The notes: generated from the sequence alone by a model not told the origin. A stretch of 64,000 nt of DNA from Microbulbifer bruguierae (GCF_029869925.1 NZ_CP118605.1:1302001-1366000), one strand, 5' to 3'. Shown: positions 46,664 through 57,135, counted from the stretch's first letter. Made by a program: numbers and translations.

Positions 46664-48097
46664 ATGAAAGAAATTGGCAATCTGTCCACTCACAAGCTCT
46701 ACATCAACGGCGAGTGGCGCGACTCCAAAGGCGGCAACCTGCACCCGGTGATCAACCCCGCGACGGAAGAAGTCCTGTGCGAAGTCATCCAGGGCACCCT
46801 CGACGATGTGGACGACGCTGTGGCCGCCGCAAAAAATGCCTTCAAAGTGTGGCGCCACACCCGCGCAGCCAAACGCCAGGCGCTGATGCACGCGATTGCC
46901 GACGGCATGGAAGCGCGCAAACAGGACTTGGTGGATGCCGTTTCACTCGCGCTGGGCTGCCCCGCGCACATTACCGAGTGGCTGCATGTGGACGGTCCCA
47001 TCTACGCCATGCGCTACTACGCCGACCGCGCCGCGGTAATGGAGGAAACCGAGAAAGCCGGCCACTCCCTGATTCTGCGTGAACCGGTCGGGGTGTGCGG
47101 CTTTATCACTCCGTGGAACTATCCCCTGCACCAGTTCGTTGGCAAGGTGGCGCCAGCACTGGCGGCGGGCTGCTGCATGATTCAGAAGCCTTCCGAGACC
47201 ACGCCGCTGCAGGACTATGTGATGGCGGAAATCATCGACGCCGCTGGCGTACCCGCCGGCGTTTTCAACCTGGTGCCCGGCTCCGGCCCTGTCGTCGGTG
47301 CCGCCCTTGCTGCCCATGAAAGCATCGACATGGTGTCCTTTACCGGCTCCACCCGCGCCGGTGTCGAAGTGGCGAAAAGTGCCGCGCCCACCGTAAAGAG
47401 AGTCACCCAGGAACTGGGCGGCAAGTCGCCACTGATCATTACTCCAGATGCGGATCTCGACGCGGCGGTGCGCTGGGGCTGTGAAGATGTCTTCATCAAC
47501 AGCGGCCAGACCTGTACCGCCCTCACCCGCATGCTGGTGCCGGCAGAGCACTACGAGGAAGCGGTGGCGATCGCCAAACAGGTGGCCGAAGGCATCGCCA
47601 TGGGCACGGGTGACGACGCGTTTATGGGGCCCCTGTCCTCTGCCCGCCAGCGGGAAATCGTGCGTGGCTATATCGATAAAGGTATCAGCGAGGGGGCTCG
47701 CCTGGTGACCGGCGGCAGTGAAACGCCCGCGGGACTCGACCAGGGCTTCTACGTCAAGCCCACGGTGTTCGCCGATGTCACCAACGATATGGCTATCGCC
47801 CGCGAGGAAATCTTCGGTCCGGTCACCTGCCTGATACCCTACCGGGACATGGACGAAGCCATCGCTATCGCCAACGACACCGAGTATGGTCTTTCCAGCG
47901 GCGTCTGGGCCAAGGACGCCGAGAGCGCCATGCCCGTGGTGCGCCGAATCGAGGCCGGACTGTGTTTCGTCAACGGCGGCGAATTCAACTACGACGCGCC
48001 CTTCGGCGGGGTAAAGCGTTCCGGCAATGGGCGCGAGTTCGGCAACGCCGGCCTGGACGAGTTTATTGAGCTGAAATCGGTACAACTTCCCACATAA
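46664..48097 (+). CDS. Aldehyde dehydrogenase, probable 4-guanidinobutyraldehyde dehydrogenase
   Basis: NAD(P)-dependent aldehyde dehydrogenase of 477 residues. The catalytic Cys is C284 (NSGQTCTA), the general base is E250 (QELGGKSP), and GFITPWNYPL and FTGSTRAG are in the coenzyme site. Linked to the AruI-like decarboxylase, it would oxidise 4-guanidinobutyraldehyde to 4-guanidinobutyrate (the KauB step); other aldehydes are possible. The ATG at 46664 begins the family fold. The frame is open to 46559, but that part is the REP element. A long antisense open frame covers the gene and is a shadow. Confidence 0.88.
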   Translation: MKEIGNLSTHKLYINGEWRDSKGGNLHPVINPATEEVLCEVIQGTLDDVDDAVAAAKNAFKVWRHTRAAKRQALMHAIADGMEARKQDLVDAVSLALGCPAHITEWLHVDGPIYAMRYYADRAAVMEETEKAGHSLILREPVGVCGFITPWNYPLHQFVGKVAPALAAGCCMIQKPSETTPLQDYVMAEIIDAAGVPAGVFNLVPGSGPVVGAALAAHESIDMVSFTGSTRAGVEVAKSAAPTVKRVTQELGGKSPLIITPDADLDAAVRWGCEDVFINSGQTCTALTRMLVPAEHYEEAVAIAKQVAEGIAMGTGDDAFMGPLSSARQREIVRGYIDKGISEGARLVTGGSETPAGLDQGFYVKPTVFADVTNDMAIAREEIFGPVTCLIPYRDMDEAIAIANDTEYGLSSGVWAKDAESAMPVVRRIEAGLCFVNGGEFNYDAPFGGVKRSGNGREFGNAGLDEFIELKSVQLPT

Positions 48098-48228
48098 AAT
48101 CCTGACCCACAGCCACATGTCGCGGCGCTGTTGACTGCCGAGGCACCCATCGCTATCTTTGCCCGCGACATCAAGAGAGTGGCTGACGCCAACGCCAACC
48201 TGCCTACCGGGGCAAGGTGGTTTCTCGT

Positions 48229-48373
48229 CACAGACTGTATCAATGTGCAGTCTGTGTAGAGGATGGGGCTCTCGCTGGACCGATTTGGTTTCAGCGTTGC
48301 AATCCTACCGGGATGCGATGGGTTTCTTGTACCCATCTCGCTTCCGCCGTCAGTCCTCCAGAATTTTTGGAGG
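48229..48373 (+). promoter_or_regulatory. Structured leader with ribosome-site hairpin
   Basis: Three hairpins precede the 71-residue protein gene: CACAGACTG/CAGTCTGTG (48229-48256), GATGGGT/ACCCATC (48317-48337) and CCTCCA/TGGAGG (48355-48373). The last contains the GGAGG ribosome site five bases before the ATG, so the folded form would hide it. This suggests translational control by an RNA, protein or ligand. It matches no riboswitch class that I recognise. Confidence 0.5.
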
Positions 48374-48377
48374 GACC

Positions 48378-48593
48378 ATGTCCGAATTTACGCTTTCCAG
48401 CACCGACGTTATCGAAATCCAGATTGCCCCGCAGCGCAGTCGCACGGCAGTCCGGGCGGTAAAACGCAACGATCGACGCCTGTTGTGGCAACTGCTGTTC
48501 GACTCGACGGAAGATGCGCTGGCCTTCGCCACTCATTGCCGAGCCAGCGACGTACCAGTCACTGCCCACAAGGCCTGTGAGCTGGCCAGATAA
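48378..48593 (+). CDS. Small hypothetical protein, 71 residues
   Basis: Not recognised. The product begins MSEFTLSSTDVIEIQI. It is soluble, Arg- and Ala-rich, with predicted helices in the C-terminal half (LLWQLLFDSTEDALAFATHC) and two cysteines, and has no signal peptide or membrane helix. A strong TTGGAGGGACC ribosome site precedes the ATG, which is the main argument that it is real. The frame is open upstream to 48159, but the ATG at 48378 is clearly favoured. It sits alone between the aldehyde dehydrogenase gene and kbl behind a structured leader. Confidence 0.65.
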   Translation: MSEFTLSSTDVIEIQIAPQRSRTAVRAVKRNDRRLLWQLLFDSTEDALAFATHCRASDVPVTAHKACELAR

Positions 48594-48775
48594 CCAGATT
48601 TCATCGCGAAGGTCGGGTAATCGTCATAAATGACACCCCAACCTACACTTACGGCAGTTCGCCGGCGGATTCTCCACGAAGGGGACGGCACCGCCACAAC
48701 GGTCGTTAATCGGGAAGATCTCCCCAAGCACATAGTCCTACTGCCAAAAGCACCACAGGAGCCAATAACAACGTC

Positions 48776-49975
48776 ATGTCCAAGCCCGAGCAATTTTTCC
48801 AGCACCTGCGCGACGAACTGAAGCAGATCGAGGCCGACGGCCTTTACAAGCGCGAACGTATCATCACCTCTCAGCAAAGCGCTGAAATCCAGGTGAACAA
48901 CGATACCCAGGTTCTGAACTTCTGCGCCAACAACTACCTCGGGCTTGCCAACCACCCCGACCTGATCCAGGCCGCCAAGGATGGCCTCGACCAGTACGGC
49001 TTCGGCATGGCTTCCGTGCGTTTTATCTGCGGCACCCAGGACATCCACAAAGCGCTGGAATTCCAGCTGTCTGAATTCCTGCGCACCGAAGACACCATCC
49101 TCTATACCTCCTGTTTTGATGCCAACGGCGGCCTGTTTGAAACCCTGCTGGGCCCCGACGACGCCATCATTTCCGATGCGCTGAATCACGCCTCCATCAT
49201 CGACGGCGTGCGCCTGTGCAAGGCCAAGCGCTTCCGTTACGCCAACAACGATATGGCGGACCTGGAAGAACAGCTGAAAGCTGCCGACGCCGCCGGCGCA
49301 AAAACCAAACTGATTGCCACCGACGGTGTCTTTTCCATGGACGGTGTGATCGCCAACCTGAAAGGCATCTGCGACCTGGCTGACAAATACAATGCCCTGG
49401 TTATGGTTGACGACTCCCATGCGGTCGGCTTCCTCGGCGATCACGGCCGCGGCACCCATGAGTACTGCGACGTGATCGAGCGCGTCGACATTATCACCGG
49501 CACCCTGGGCAAAGCCCTCGGCGGCGCCTCCGGCGGTTTCACCTCCGGACGCAAGGAAATCATCGACCTGCTGCGCCAGCGTTCACGCCCATACCTGTTC
49601 TCTAACTCCGTGGCCCCTGCCATCGTCACCGCATCCCTGAAAGTGCTGGATATGCTGATCGAAGGCGGTGAACTGCGCGCGCAACTGGAAGAAAACTCCC
49701 GCTACTTCCGCGAGCGTATGGGCGAAGCCGGCTTCACCCTCGCTGGCGCCGACCACGCGATCATCCCGGTCATGATCGGCGACGCCGCGCTGGCGCAGAA
49801 GATGGCGGACAAGATGCTGGAAAAAGGCATTTACGTGGTGGGCTTCTTCTACCCGGTCGTACCCAAGGGCCAGGCCCGCATCCGCACCCAGATGTCTGCC
49901 GCGCACACCCGTGAACAGCTGGATCGCTGCATCGATGCCTTTATTGAAGTGGGGAAAGAACTCGAAATCATCTGA
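48776..49975 (+). CDS. kbl: Glycine C-acetyltransferase (2-amino-3-ketobutyrate CoA ligase)
   Basis: PLP enzyme that cleaves 2-amino-3-ketobutyrate with CoA to glycine and acetyl-CoA, the second step of threonine breakdown. The 399 residues (E. coli 398) show the alpha-oxoamine synthase fold: [39 protein letters not shown] and the PLP lysine K246 in [14 protein letters not shown]. The tdh gene follows by 116 bases, completing the pathway. Confidence 0.97.
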   Translation: MSKPEQFFQHLRDELKQIEADGLYKRERIITSQQSAEIQVNNDTQVLNFCANNYLGLANHPDLIQAAKDGLDQYGFGMASVRFICGTQDIHKALEFQLSEFLRTEDTILYTSCFDANGGLFETLLGPDDAIISDALNHASIIDGVRLCKAKRFRYANNDMADLEEQLKAADAAGAKTKLIATDGVFSMDGVIANLKGICDLADKYNALVMVDDSHAVGFLGDHGRGTHEYCDVIERVDIITGTLGKALGGASGGFTSGRKEIIDLLRQRSRPYLFSNSVAPAIVTASLKVLDMLIEGGELRAQLEENSRYFRERMGEAGFTLAGADHAIIPVMIGDAALAQKMADKMLEKGIYVVGFFYPVVPKGQARIRTQMSAAHTREQLDRCIDAFIEVGKELEII

Positions 49976-50091
49976 TTTTGATTGGGCGGATACAACGTAT
50001 CCCCCAGTCAGGTTCTGACGTCGCTAATTTTATTCGCCAAGCCTTAGGGTGGACATGCAACAACACGTGTCCACCATAAACAGAAGTATCT

Positions 50092-51117
<1,026 letters not shown>

Positions 51118-51157
51118 AATATTCGCTTGGCTTACAGAGCTTAAGTTCCGAATAGAA

Positions 51158-51282
51158 GGCCAAGTACCGGGTGGAGCATTTCGAAAGCGTCGCAAACAGG
51201 GACGTTTGCGACGCAGCCTACAGGGATGTATTGAAGGGGGGCGCCTAGCCCGGTTTCGAAATGCTCCACCCGGTGCTTGGCC
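51158..51282. repeat. Long nested inverted repeat after tdh
   Basis: Outer arms of 29 bases (51158-51186 and 51254-51282, starting GGCCAAGTACCGGGTGG) are reverse complements at 28 of 29 positions. Inside lies a second perfect 11-base-pair hairpin (GCGTCGCAAAC/GTTTGCGACGC, 51187-51197 with 51204-51214). At 125 bases overall, without coding capacity, it looks like a dispersed REP/BIME- or MITE-like element. Being just past tdh, it could also end or stabilise the kbl-tdh message. No T-run makes it a standard terminator. Confidence 0.85.
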
Positions 51283-51345
51283 GCCACACACTTAAAACAG
51301 AGCGCCCAGACCTCAAAACCGGAAAAACCCACAAGAGGTGAAACT

Positions 51346-51519
51346 ATGCTCAGAGTCATCAGCGTACTCCTCTTCGCCCTGCTACTGTTAGCCATAGCAG
51401 CCCACCTCTTCTACTCCCGAAAAGCATCAGAAGAAACCAGCCACCGGGCCCCATTCCCGATCCATCACCTGGCAACCGCCGCTACAACTCCAGTTTCCGA
51501 ATCAATCGCGTACTCGTAG
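51346..51519 (+). CDS. Small single-span membrane protein, 57 residues
   Basis: Not recognised. The product has one N-terminal membrane helix (LRVISVLLFALLLLAIAAHL) followed by a short hydrophilic tail (FYSRKASEETSHR and on), giving an N-in, C-out or cleavable-signal layout. The ATG has a good GAGGTG site seven bases upstream. Its last 38 bases overlap the 3' end of the convergent antiporter gene, which lowers confidence somewhat. Confidence 0.5.
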   Translation: MLRVISVLLFALLLLAIAAHLFYSRKASEETSHRAPFPIHHLATAATTPVSESIAYS

Positions 51520-52735
51520 TTCCCTGCACCAGCAGCGAAAACAGCACCACCCCAAATACCATCGACTGAATCGTCCACCAGTAAGGCAACTCCGTCGGCA
51601 GTGACAACACCAGCGCCACCGCAATCACGCCCCGCAGCCCACCCCAACTGAGAACCATGCGCCAATTCTTCGGCACCGGTGGCCCAATGAATCTGCAGAC
51701 GGGCGACAACAGAAATACCATAAATGCCCGCGCCCCAATCGCAGCGACAATGGCAATGATCATCGCCAGCCAGTGACGGGAAAACATCTCGGATGTAATC
51801 ACCAGTCCCATGATGACGAAGAGCAATGCGGCAAACAGCAGCCCCAACCATTCCCAGGTAGGCTCCGCGTGGACAAGGAAAGTCTCATATTGCTCACGCA
51901 AACAGGCCCGCGACACAATCGCACACAACATCACTGCGAGAATTCCAGAAACCCCAACCACGTGCTCGGCAAAATAAAAACTGCCGAATGCTGCCAGCAC
52001 CAGTACCATCAGTGCCGCCCCCGCCGAACGCAAAAACAGAATCACAATCGCCGTGAGCAAGCCACAGATGGAGCCCACCACAAGGCCACCGAAAAATACC
52101 ACGGTAATATAAAGTGCAAAACCACTTGGGCCAGCGATGGATTCACCGGTTGCCGCACTGCCCTCCATGGCACTGTGGCTGGCAATCCCCAGCACAAATG
52201 AAAACAGTACAATCGCTGCAGCATCATTGAACAGGCTCTCCCCCTCGACCAGTGTCAACAGTTCCTCATTGCCCTGGTGCACGCGCAGCCGCTCTACTAC
52301 CGACACAGGATCCGTTGCCACGAGTATCGCGCCGGTCAGCAGTGTGGCGATCCAGGGCAAACCATTTGGGTGGTGAATGCCGTAGTAGAGTAAAAGGGCT
52401 GTGATCAGCGCACAGATCACCGCGCCCAGAGTGGCAAACAGAAGAATGGGACCCAACCAGCGGAGCAGGAAATCCGGATCGATTTTCCAGGCAGATTGAA
52501 AAATCAGAATGGGCAGGATGACAAAAAATACCAGCTGGTGCAGGTTTCCTGCGCGTAGCCCGGTATCGTAATTGAACACCGGCAGCAGCACTCCGGCGAG
52601 CACGCCGGCGATCAGACAGCCAAGGGTATTGTCCCGCTTTAACACCCTGGCGATACCAAGACCAATGACGGCGGCCAGCGCCATATACAACCCCTGGCCG
52701 ACCAGAGTAATTACACCGTCCGCAGTGTGCGTCAT
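51482..52735 (-). CDS. Na+/H+ antiporter, CPA1/NhaP type
   Basis: Inner-membrane cation/proton exchanger for pH and sodium homeostasis. The 417 residues make about 12-13 helices. CPA1 ion-site markers are visible: ATDPVSVV (T141-D142-P143) and GESLFNDAAAIVLF (N170-D171), plus a conserved Arg-containing loop (LSWGGLRGVIAVAL) in the C-terminal half. It lacks a long cytoplasmic regulatory tail. It stands alone between the FMN glutamate-synthase-like gene (80 bases upstream) and a convergent small gene. Confidence 0.93.
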   Translation of the reverse strand: MTHTADGVITLVGQGLYMALAAVIGLGIARVLKRDNTLGCLIAGVLAGVLLPVFNYDTGLRAGNLHQLVFFVILPILIFQSAWKIDPDFLLRWLGPILLFATLGAVICALITALLLYYGIHHPNGLPWIATLLTGAILVATDPVSVVERLRVHQGNEELLTLVEGESLFNDAAAIVLFSFVLGIASHSAMEGSAATGESIAGPSGFALYITVVFFGGLVVGSICGLLTAIVILFLRSAGAALMVLVLAAFGSFYFAEHVVGVSGILAVMLCAIVSRACLREQYETFLVHAEPTWEWLGLLFAALLFVIMGLVITSEMFSRHWLAMIIAIVAAIGARAFMVFLLSPVCRFIGPPVPKNWRMVLSWGGLRGVIAVALVLSLPTELPYWWTIQSMVFGVVLFSLLVQGTTSTRLIRKLEL

Positions 52736-52815
52736 GAAAACTCCAGAATGTTGTCGGGCGGTTTAATTGCCAAGTGTTTTGCGTACCGGTGTATCTCCCG
52801 GGGGCAGTATCAGGA

Positions 52816-54360
52816 TTATTGAATGCCGCGATCAGAAGCAATCACTGACTTCGGCTGTACGTCCGGCACCAGATCCGAGAGCGGTACAGGTACGCCACGC
52901 TCGTTAATTACTTCTACATGGGAACGGCACAGCATGCGGGGTTCAGGCACACCGCAGGAGTGGGCAATGGTACCGACCTCATATTCCATATTGCGCGCGT
53001 AGTTATATACCCGCTCCGCCTTGTCCATCGGGTCCAGGCCCTGCTGTAAATCCGGATTGTGCGTGGTCACCCCGGTGGGGCAGGTGTTTTTGTTGCACTG
53101 CATGGCCTGGATACACCCCAGGGCAAACATGAAACCGCGGCCGCAGTTGATAAAGTCCGCCCCCATCGCCAGGGCCCAGGCCACCATCGAGGGAGTGAGC
53201 AATTTGCCGGCACAGATAATCTTTATTCGATCACGCAGGCCATATTGGCTGAGCAAATCCACCACCAGTGGCAGGCTGCGGTTGAGCGGTAACCCCATGT
53301 AGTCCATCAGGCTCTGGGGTGCGGCACCGCTGCCCCCATCGGCACTGTCGATAGTGATAAAGTCCGGTGCGGATTCCACGCCCCGGCGCTGGATGGATTC
53401 GCACAGTTCGTGCAGCCAGTTGCTGGTACCTATCACACACTTGAAACCGGTGGGTTTACCGGTGACCTCGCGGATATGTCCGATCATATCCAGCAGGCCA
53501 TCCACATCCCTGAATTCCGGGTGGCCATTGGGACTGATGGAATCCACCCCTACCGGGATGCCACGTACCTGGGCAATTTCCTCGGTGACCTTGATTCCGG
53601 GCAGTATCCCGCCCTTGCCCGGCTTGGCGCCCTGGGAGAGTTTCAGCTCAAACATCCTCACCTGTTTATAGGCCGCCACCTGCCGCAATTTTTCATCGGA
53701 CAGATTGCCGTCGTCATCCCGCACTCCATATTTCGCGGTGCCGATCTGAAACACTATGTCGCAACCGCCAGACAGATGGTGGGAAGACAAGCCACCTTCC
53801 CCGGTATTCATCCAGATCCCCGCCCTGTCCGCCCCCCGGGACAGTGCCGTCACCGCGGGTACCGACAGGGCACCGAAACTCATGCCGGAAATATTGAAAA
53901 TGGCGCGCGTGGTATAGGGTATACGCGCCGCGCCCTCCCCCACGGTCACCTCCCGCGGCGGCACCGCGTCCTTGGCCAGGGTGGGAAATGGGTGGTTGAG
54001 GAAGAGAATGTCACCGGGCTGATTCAGGGGGCGGGTGGAACCGAAAGCCAGGGTGGAATCCACATTCTTGGCAGCCCGGTAAACCCAGCTGCGCTGGGCG
54101 CGATTGAAGGGCATCTCCTCGCGATCGAGCGCGAAGAAGTACTGGCGAAAGAATTCCCCCAGGTGCTCAAACTGGTAGCGAAAACGCCCCAATACCGGGA
54201 AGTTGCGCCGTATCGCCTGCTTGGTCTGGCTGACATCGGAGAGATACAGATACACCACATAGAGCACCAGTAACACCAGCCCGAAGGCAAACAGCATGGC
54301 GAACACTTGCAGTACTTTTAGTGCAAACGCGTGAATGGCAGCTACGGCCTGAAGATCCAT
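52816..54360 (-). CDS. FMN-binding glutamate-synthase-like protein, membrane-anchored
   Basis: Homologue of the synthase domain of glutamate synthase without the amidotransferase domain. The 514 residues start with one membrane helix (LLVLYVVYLYL), then a TIM barrel with FMN-site wording (ISGMSFGALSVPAVTALSRGA in part, SADGGSGAAPQSLMDYMGLP in part) and the cysteine cluster CIQAMQCNKNTCPTG expected to hold a 3Fe-4S centre. The electron donor and true substrate are unknown for this subfamily; glutamate formation is not established. It is divergent from the radical SAM gene across 142 bases. Confidence 0.9.
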   Translation of the reverse strand: MDLQAVAAIHAFALKVLQVFAMLFAFGLVLLVLYVVYLYLSDVSQTKQAIRRNFPVLGRFRYQFEHLGEFFRQYFFALDREEMPFNRAQRSWVYRAAKNVDSTLAFGSTRPLNQPGDILFLNHPFPTLAKDAVPPREVTVGEGAARIPYTTRAIFNISGMSFGALSVPAVTALSRGADRAGIWMNTGEGGLSSHHLSGGCDIVFQIGTAKYGVRDDDGNLSDEKLRQVAAYKQVRMFELKLSQGAKPGKGGILPGIKVTEEIAQVRGIPVGVDSISPNGHPEFRDVDGLLDMIGHIREVTGKPTGFKCVIGTSNWLHELCESIQRRGVESAPDFITIDSADGGSGAAPQSLMDYMGLPLNRSLPLVVDLLSQYGLRDRIKIICAGKLLTPSMVAWALAMGADFINCGRGFMFALGCIQAMQCNKNTCPTGVTTHNPDLQQGLDPMDKAERVYNYARNMEYEVGTIAHSCGVPEPRMLCRSHVEVINERGVPVPLSDLVPDVQPKSVIASDRGIQ

Positions 54361-54502
54361 TCCCGTAATCCTTATTATGTGAAACTCTATTATTAAAACT
54401 CAGCGGTCATTGTATGCGCAGGAATACTGGCTTGCACAGTTTCCCGGCCGGCAATAAACTGTACAAACATACAGTAACCAACCGATCCATCAAAACTCAG
54501 CC

Positions 54503-55591
54503 GTGGCCAACGACTCCCCCACCAACCCTATCCAGTCCCACAAGGGGCGCGGCGCTGTCAGCAACCTGGCCGGGCGCTTTGTGGACCAGGTCAGCACCCG
54601 CGAGAGCGACGGTTGGCAACTGGAGCCCGAGGTACCCGAGCGCCTGGAAACCGTGGCGCTCGCGGAGAAGGCCAAGACCATCATCGCCACCAACAAGTCG
54701 CCGGATCTGCCCTTCAGCCAGTCGATAAACCCCTACCGCGGCTGCGAGCACGGCTGCATTTATTGCTATGCCCGGCCAGCACACGCCTATATGGACCTGT
54801 CCCCCGGACTCGATTTTGAAACCCGGCTGTTTTACAAGCCCAATGCGGCAACTTTGCTGGAGCAGGCGCTGCGCAAAAAGAATTACCAGTGCAGTCCCAT
54901 TGCCCTGGGCAGCAATACCGACCCCTACCAGCCCCTGGAAAAAGACAAGCAGATCACCCGGCAGATTCTGGAGACACTGCAACGCCATCAGCATCCGCTG
55001 ACCATCATCACCAAAAGCCAGCTGATTCTGCGCGACCTGCCGCTGCTGACTGAAATGGCACAGGACAATCTGGTGCATGTGGCTGTCAGTGTGACCACCC
55101 TCAGCAACGAGCTCAAACGCAAACTGGAACCCCGTACCGCGGGCCCAGCAGCGCGGCTGCGAACGATTGAGGCACTGGGCTCTGCGGGAATTCCTACGGC
55201 AGTGATGGCGGCGCCGATGATTCCCGCTCTAAATGATATGGAGCTGGAAAGCATCCTCGCCAGCGCGGCGGAGGCCGGTGCCATATACGCGGCCTATATC
55301 CTGTTGCGACTGCCATTCGAAGTGGCACCGCTATTTCGCCAGTGGCTGGCAGAGCATTATCCAGAGCGCGCGGAACATGTGATGAGCCTGGTGCAGCAGA
55401 GCCGGGGCGGGCAGGATTATCAGAGTGAATTTGGCCAGCGCCAGCGGGGAACCGGCGTGTTTGCCCAGTTACTGCAACAGCGGTTTCGAGTAAGCTGTCG
55501 CAAACTGGGACTGAACGAACGCAAGCTGGCGCTCGACTGCAACCGGTTTTTCCTGCCCCCGCAGCCCGGGGACCAACAGAGCCTGTTCTAG
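54503..55591 (+). CDS. Radical SAM protein, PA0069 family
   Basis: Probable 4Fe-4S S-adenosylmethionine enzyme of 362 residues. The cluster cysteines are C81, C85 and C88 in the CxxxCxxC motif (RGCEHGCIYCYARPAH). The rest resembles the SPL/photolyase-like radical SAM branch (GSNTDPYQPLEKD, VAVSVTTLSNEL). The protein ends with a Gln-rich tail. The reaction is unknown. The GTG start at 54503 fits the N-terminal homology. The GIY-YIG gene follows by 26 bases. Confidence 0.9.
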   Translation: MANDSPTNPIQSHKGRGAVSNLAGRFVDQVSTRESDGWQLEPEVPERLETVALAEKAKTIIATNKSPDLPFSQSINPYRGCEHGCIYCYARPAHAYMDLSPGLDFETRLFYKPNAATLLEQALRKKNYQCSPIALGSNTDPYQPLEKDKQITRQILETLQRHQHPLTIITKSQLILRDLPLLTEMAQDNLVHVAVSVTTLSNELKRKLEPRTAGPAARLRTIEALGSAGIPTAVMAAPMIPALNDMELESILASAAEAGAIYAAYILLRLPFEVAPLFRQWLAEHYPERAEHVMSLVQQSRGGQDYQSEFGQRQRGTGVFAQLLQQRFRVSCRKLGLNERKLALDCNRFFLPPQPGDQQSLF

Positions 55592-55617
55592 CTTGTGAAT
55601 ATTTTTTGGGAAGTGTT

Positions 55618-55899
55618 TTGTCCGACTGGTATGTCTATCTGATCCGCACCCGCTCCGACAGCCTGTACACCGGTATCACCCGGGACGTAGCGCGCCGCTT
55701 CGAGGAGCACAACAGCGGCGGCCCCAAGGCAGCGAAAGCACTGCGCGGCCGCGGCCCGCTGACGCTGGAATTCCAGCGAGAAGTGGCGAACAAGTCGGAA
55801 GCGTTGAAACTGGAACTCGAGATTAAGAAGTGGCCCAAGGCGCGCAAGGAAGCCCTGATTGCGGGCCACTTCAGCTTGCCCACACCGGAATCGGTGTAG
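55618..55899 (+). CDS. GIY-YIG nuclease-like protein, YhbQ type
   Basis: Small single-domain GIY-YIG protein of 93 residues. The signature appears as WYVYLIRT...SLYTGITRD with the conserved Arg (ARRFEEH), Glu and Asn-like positions following, and a helix LKLELEIKKWPKARKEALI. The family is linked to DNA repair or RNA turnover, but most members lack a proven function. The TTG at 55618 follows a GGGAAG site; another TTG at 55606 in the same frame lacks one. Confidence 0.88.
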   Translation: MSDWYVYLIRTRSDSLYTGITRDVARRFEEHNSGGPKAAKALRGRGPLTLEFQREVANKSEALKLELEIKKWPKARKEALIAGHFSLPTPESV

Positions 55900-55944
55900 G
55901 CAAAATCGTGGCAGGGTTGGCTGTGCAAGTCAGCTGCCGCGCAA

Positions 55945-57135
55945 TCAATCCAGAATGATATGCGGCAGGAACCGGGAAGAATCTTTGGTAATCAGGGTCG
56001 CATCCTCACGAATACAAATACCCGCCGCACTGTCGCCCACCACCCAGCTACCGAGCATGGTGTAGGCATCGCCACCGCGAAGCTCGTCGCGGAATTTGGG
56101 CAGTGCATGGAAGGCCTGGCGAATATAGCGCCCGTCGGCATAAGGCCCTTCGGCCGAAAGTTTTTCCCCGGTTCCGGTAATCAGATCCACATTGGCGCCT
56201 TCGCGGGAGAACAGGGGTTTACGCACCCAACCGGCCGCCATCGGGTCACTTCCGGGAGTTTCAAAAAATGCCGGCAACAAATTCGGGTGATCGGGGTAGC
56301 GCGCCCACAGCAGCGGCAGGATACCCTTGTTCGAAAGGAGCATTTTCCAGGCGGGCTCCACCATCTGGGTATTGGCGGCGAGCGTGGCACGGCCAAAATC
56401 TTCCTGCACGATGAATTCCCACGGGTACAGTTTGAACAAGCCCTTTATCGGGTGATCATCCAGGTCGACAAACTGCGGATTCTCGCCCTTGGCATCGGTG
56501 ATCACGCCGATATCTTCCAGCGCAATATAGTGCACATTCCGTCCCGCCTGCGCGGCAATATCCATCAGATAACTGACCGTGCCGCGGTCTTCGGCGTTGT
56601 CACGCACACTGGTGAAATAGAACGGCGTCGACAATTCCAGCTCGATAAACGCCTGCTCGATCTTGTCCTGCAGGGAATTGAACTGGTCCGCACGTTCCGG
56701 CAAAACGCCATTTTTGATCTGGTCTTCCAGCCACACCCACTGGAAAAAACCGGTTTCAAATAATGACGTGGGTGTGTCGTAATTGAGTTCGAGCAATTTC
56801 GCCGGGCCGGTGCCGTCGTACACCAGATCCATCCGGCCGTACAGATGTGGCTCACCGTTATTCCAGGAATTCCACACATAGCTCCAGTAATCCCGCGGGA
56901 TATTGAGCTGGGTGAGCATCTCCTCGCTGCGGGTGATATCCCCCACCATATCCATCACCATCTGGTGCAGCTCTTCCGTGGGCGCCTCCAGATCCTCTTC
57001 AATCTGCTGCAGACTGAACTGGTAATAGGCGGTTTCATCCCAGTAAGGCTCGCCGTCGAAGGTATGAAAATTGAATCCCACTTCTTCGGCGTAAGTGCGC
57101 CAGTTCGCGCGCTCAGCAACGCTGATCCGTTTCAT
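55945..57135 (-). CDS. Glutathionylspermidine synthase-like ATP-grasp protein (YjfC type)
   Basis: A 396-residue protein with the pre-ATP-grasp and ATP-grasp domains of glutathionylspermidine synthase but no amidase domain. Family segments include WNNGEPHLYGRMDLVYDG (in part), LLELNYDTPTSLFETGFFQW (in part), KLYPWEFIVQEDFG and FSREGANVDLI. In E. coli the homologue YjfC is encoded with DUF350 and DUF1190 genes as here, and its substrate is unknown. Likely role: ATP-dependent ligation of an amine to a peptide or carboxylate. The start lies 3 bases after the DUF1190 gene's stop. Confidence 0.92.
   Translation of the reverse strand: MKRISVAERANWRTYAEEVGFNFHTFDGEPYWDETAYYQFSLQQIEEDLEAPTEELHQMVMDMVGDITRSEEMLTQLNIPRDYWSYVWNSWNNGEPHLYGRMDLVYDGTGPAKLLELNYDTPTSLFETGFFQWVWLEDQIKNGVLPERADQFNSLQDKIEQAFIELELSTPFYFTSVRDNAEDRGTVSYLMDIAAQAGRNVHYIALEDIGVITDAKGENPQFVDLDDHPIKGLFKLYPWEFIVQEDFGRATLAANTQMVEPAWKMLLSNKGILPLLWARYPDHPNLLPAFFETPGSDPMAAGWVRKPLFSREGANVDLITGTGEKLSAEGPYADGRYIRQAFHALPKFRDELRGGDAYTMLGSWVVGDSAAGICIREDATLITKDSSRFLPHIILD

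Noticed and set aside
46943..48118. 391-codon open frame on the minus strand over the aldehyde dehydrogenase gene
   Set aside because: The opposite strand encodes an aldehyde dehydrogenase with all catalytic motifs. The antisense product has no recognisable domain and no ribosome site.
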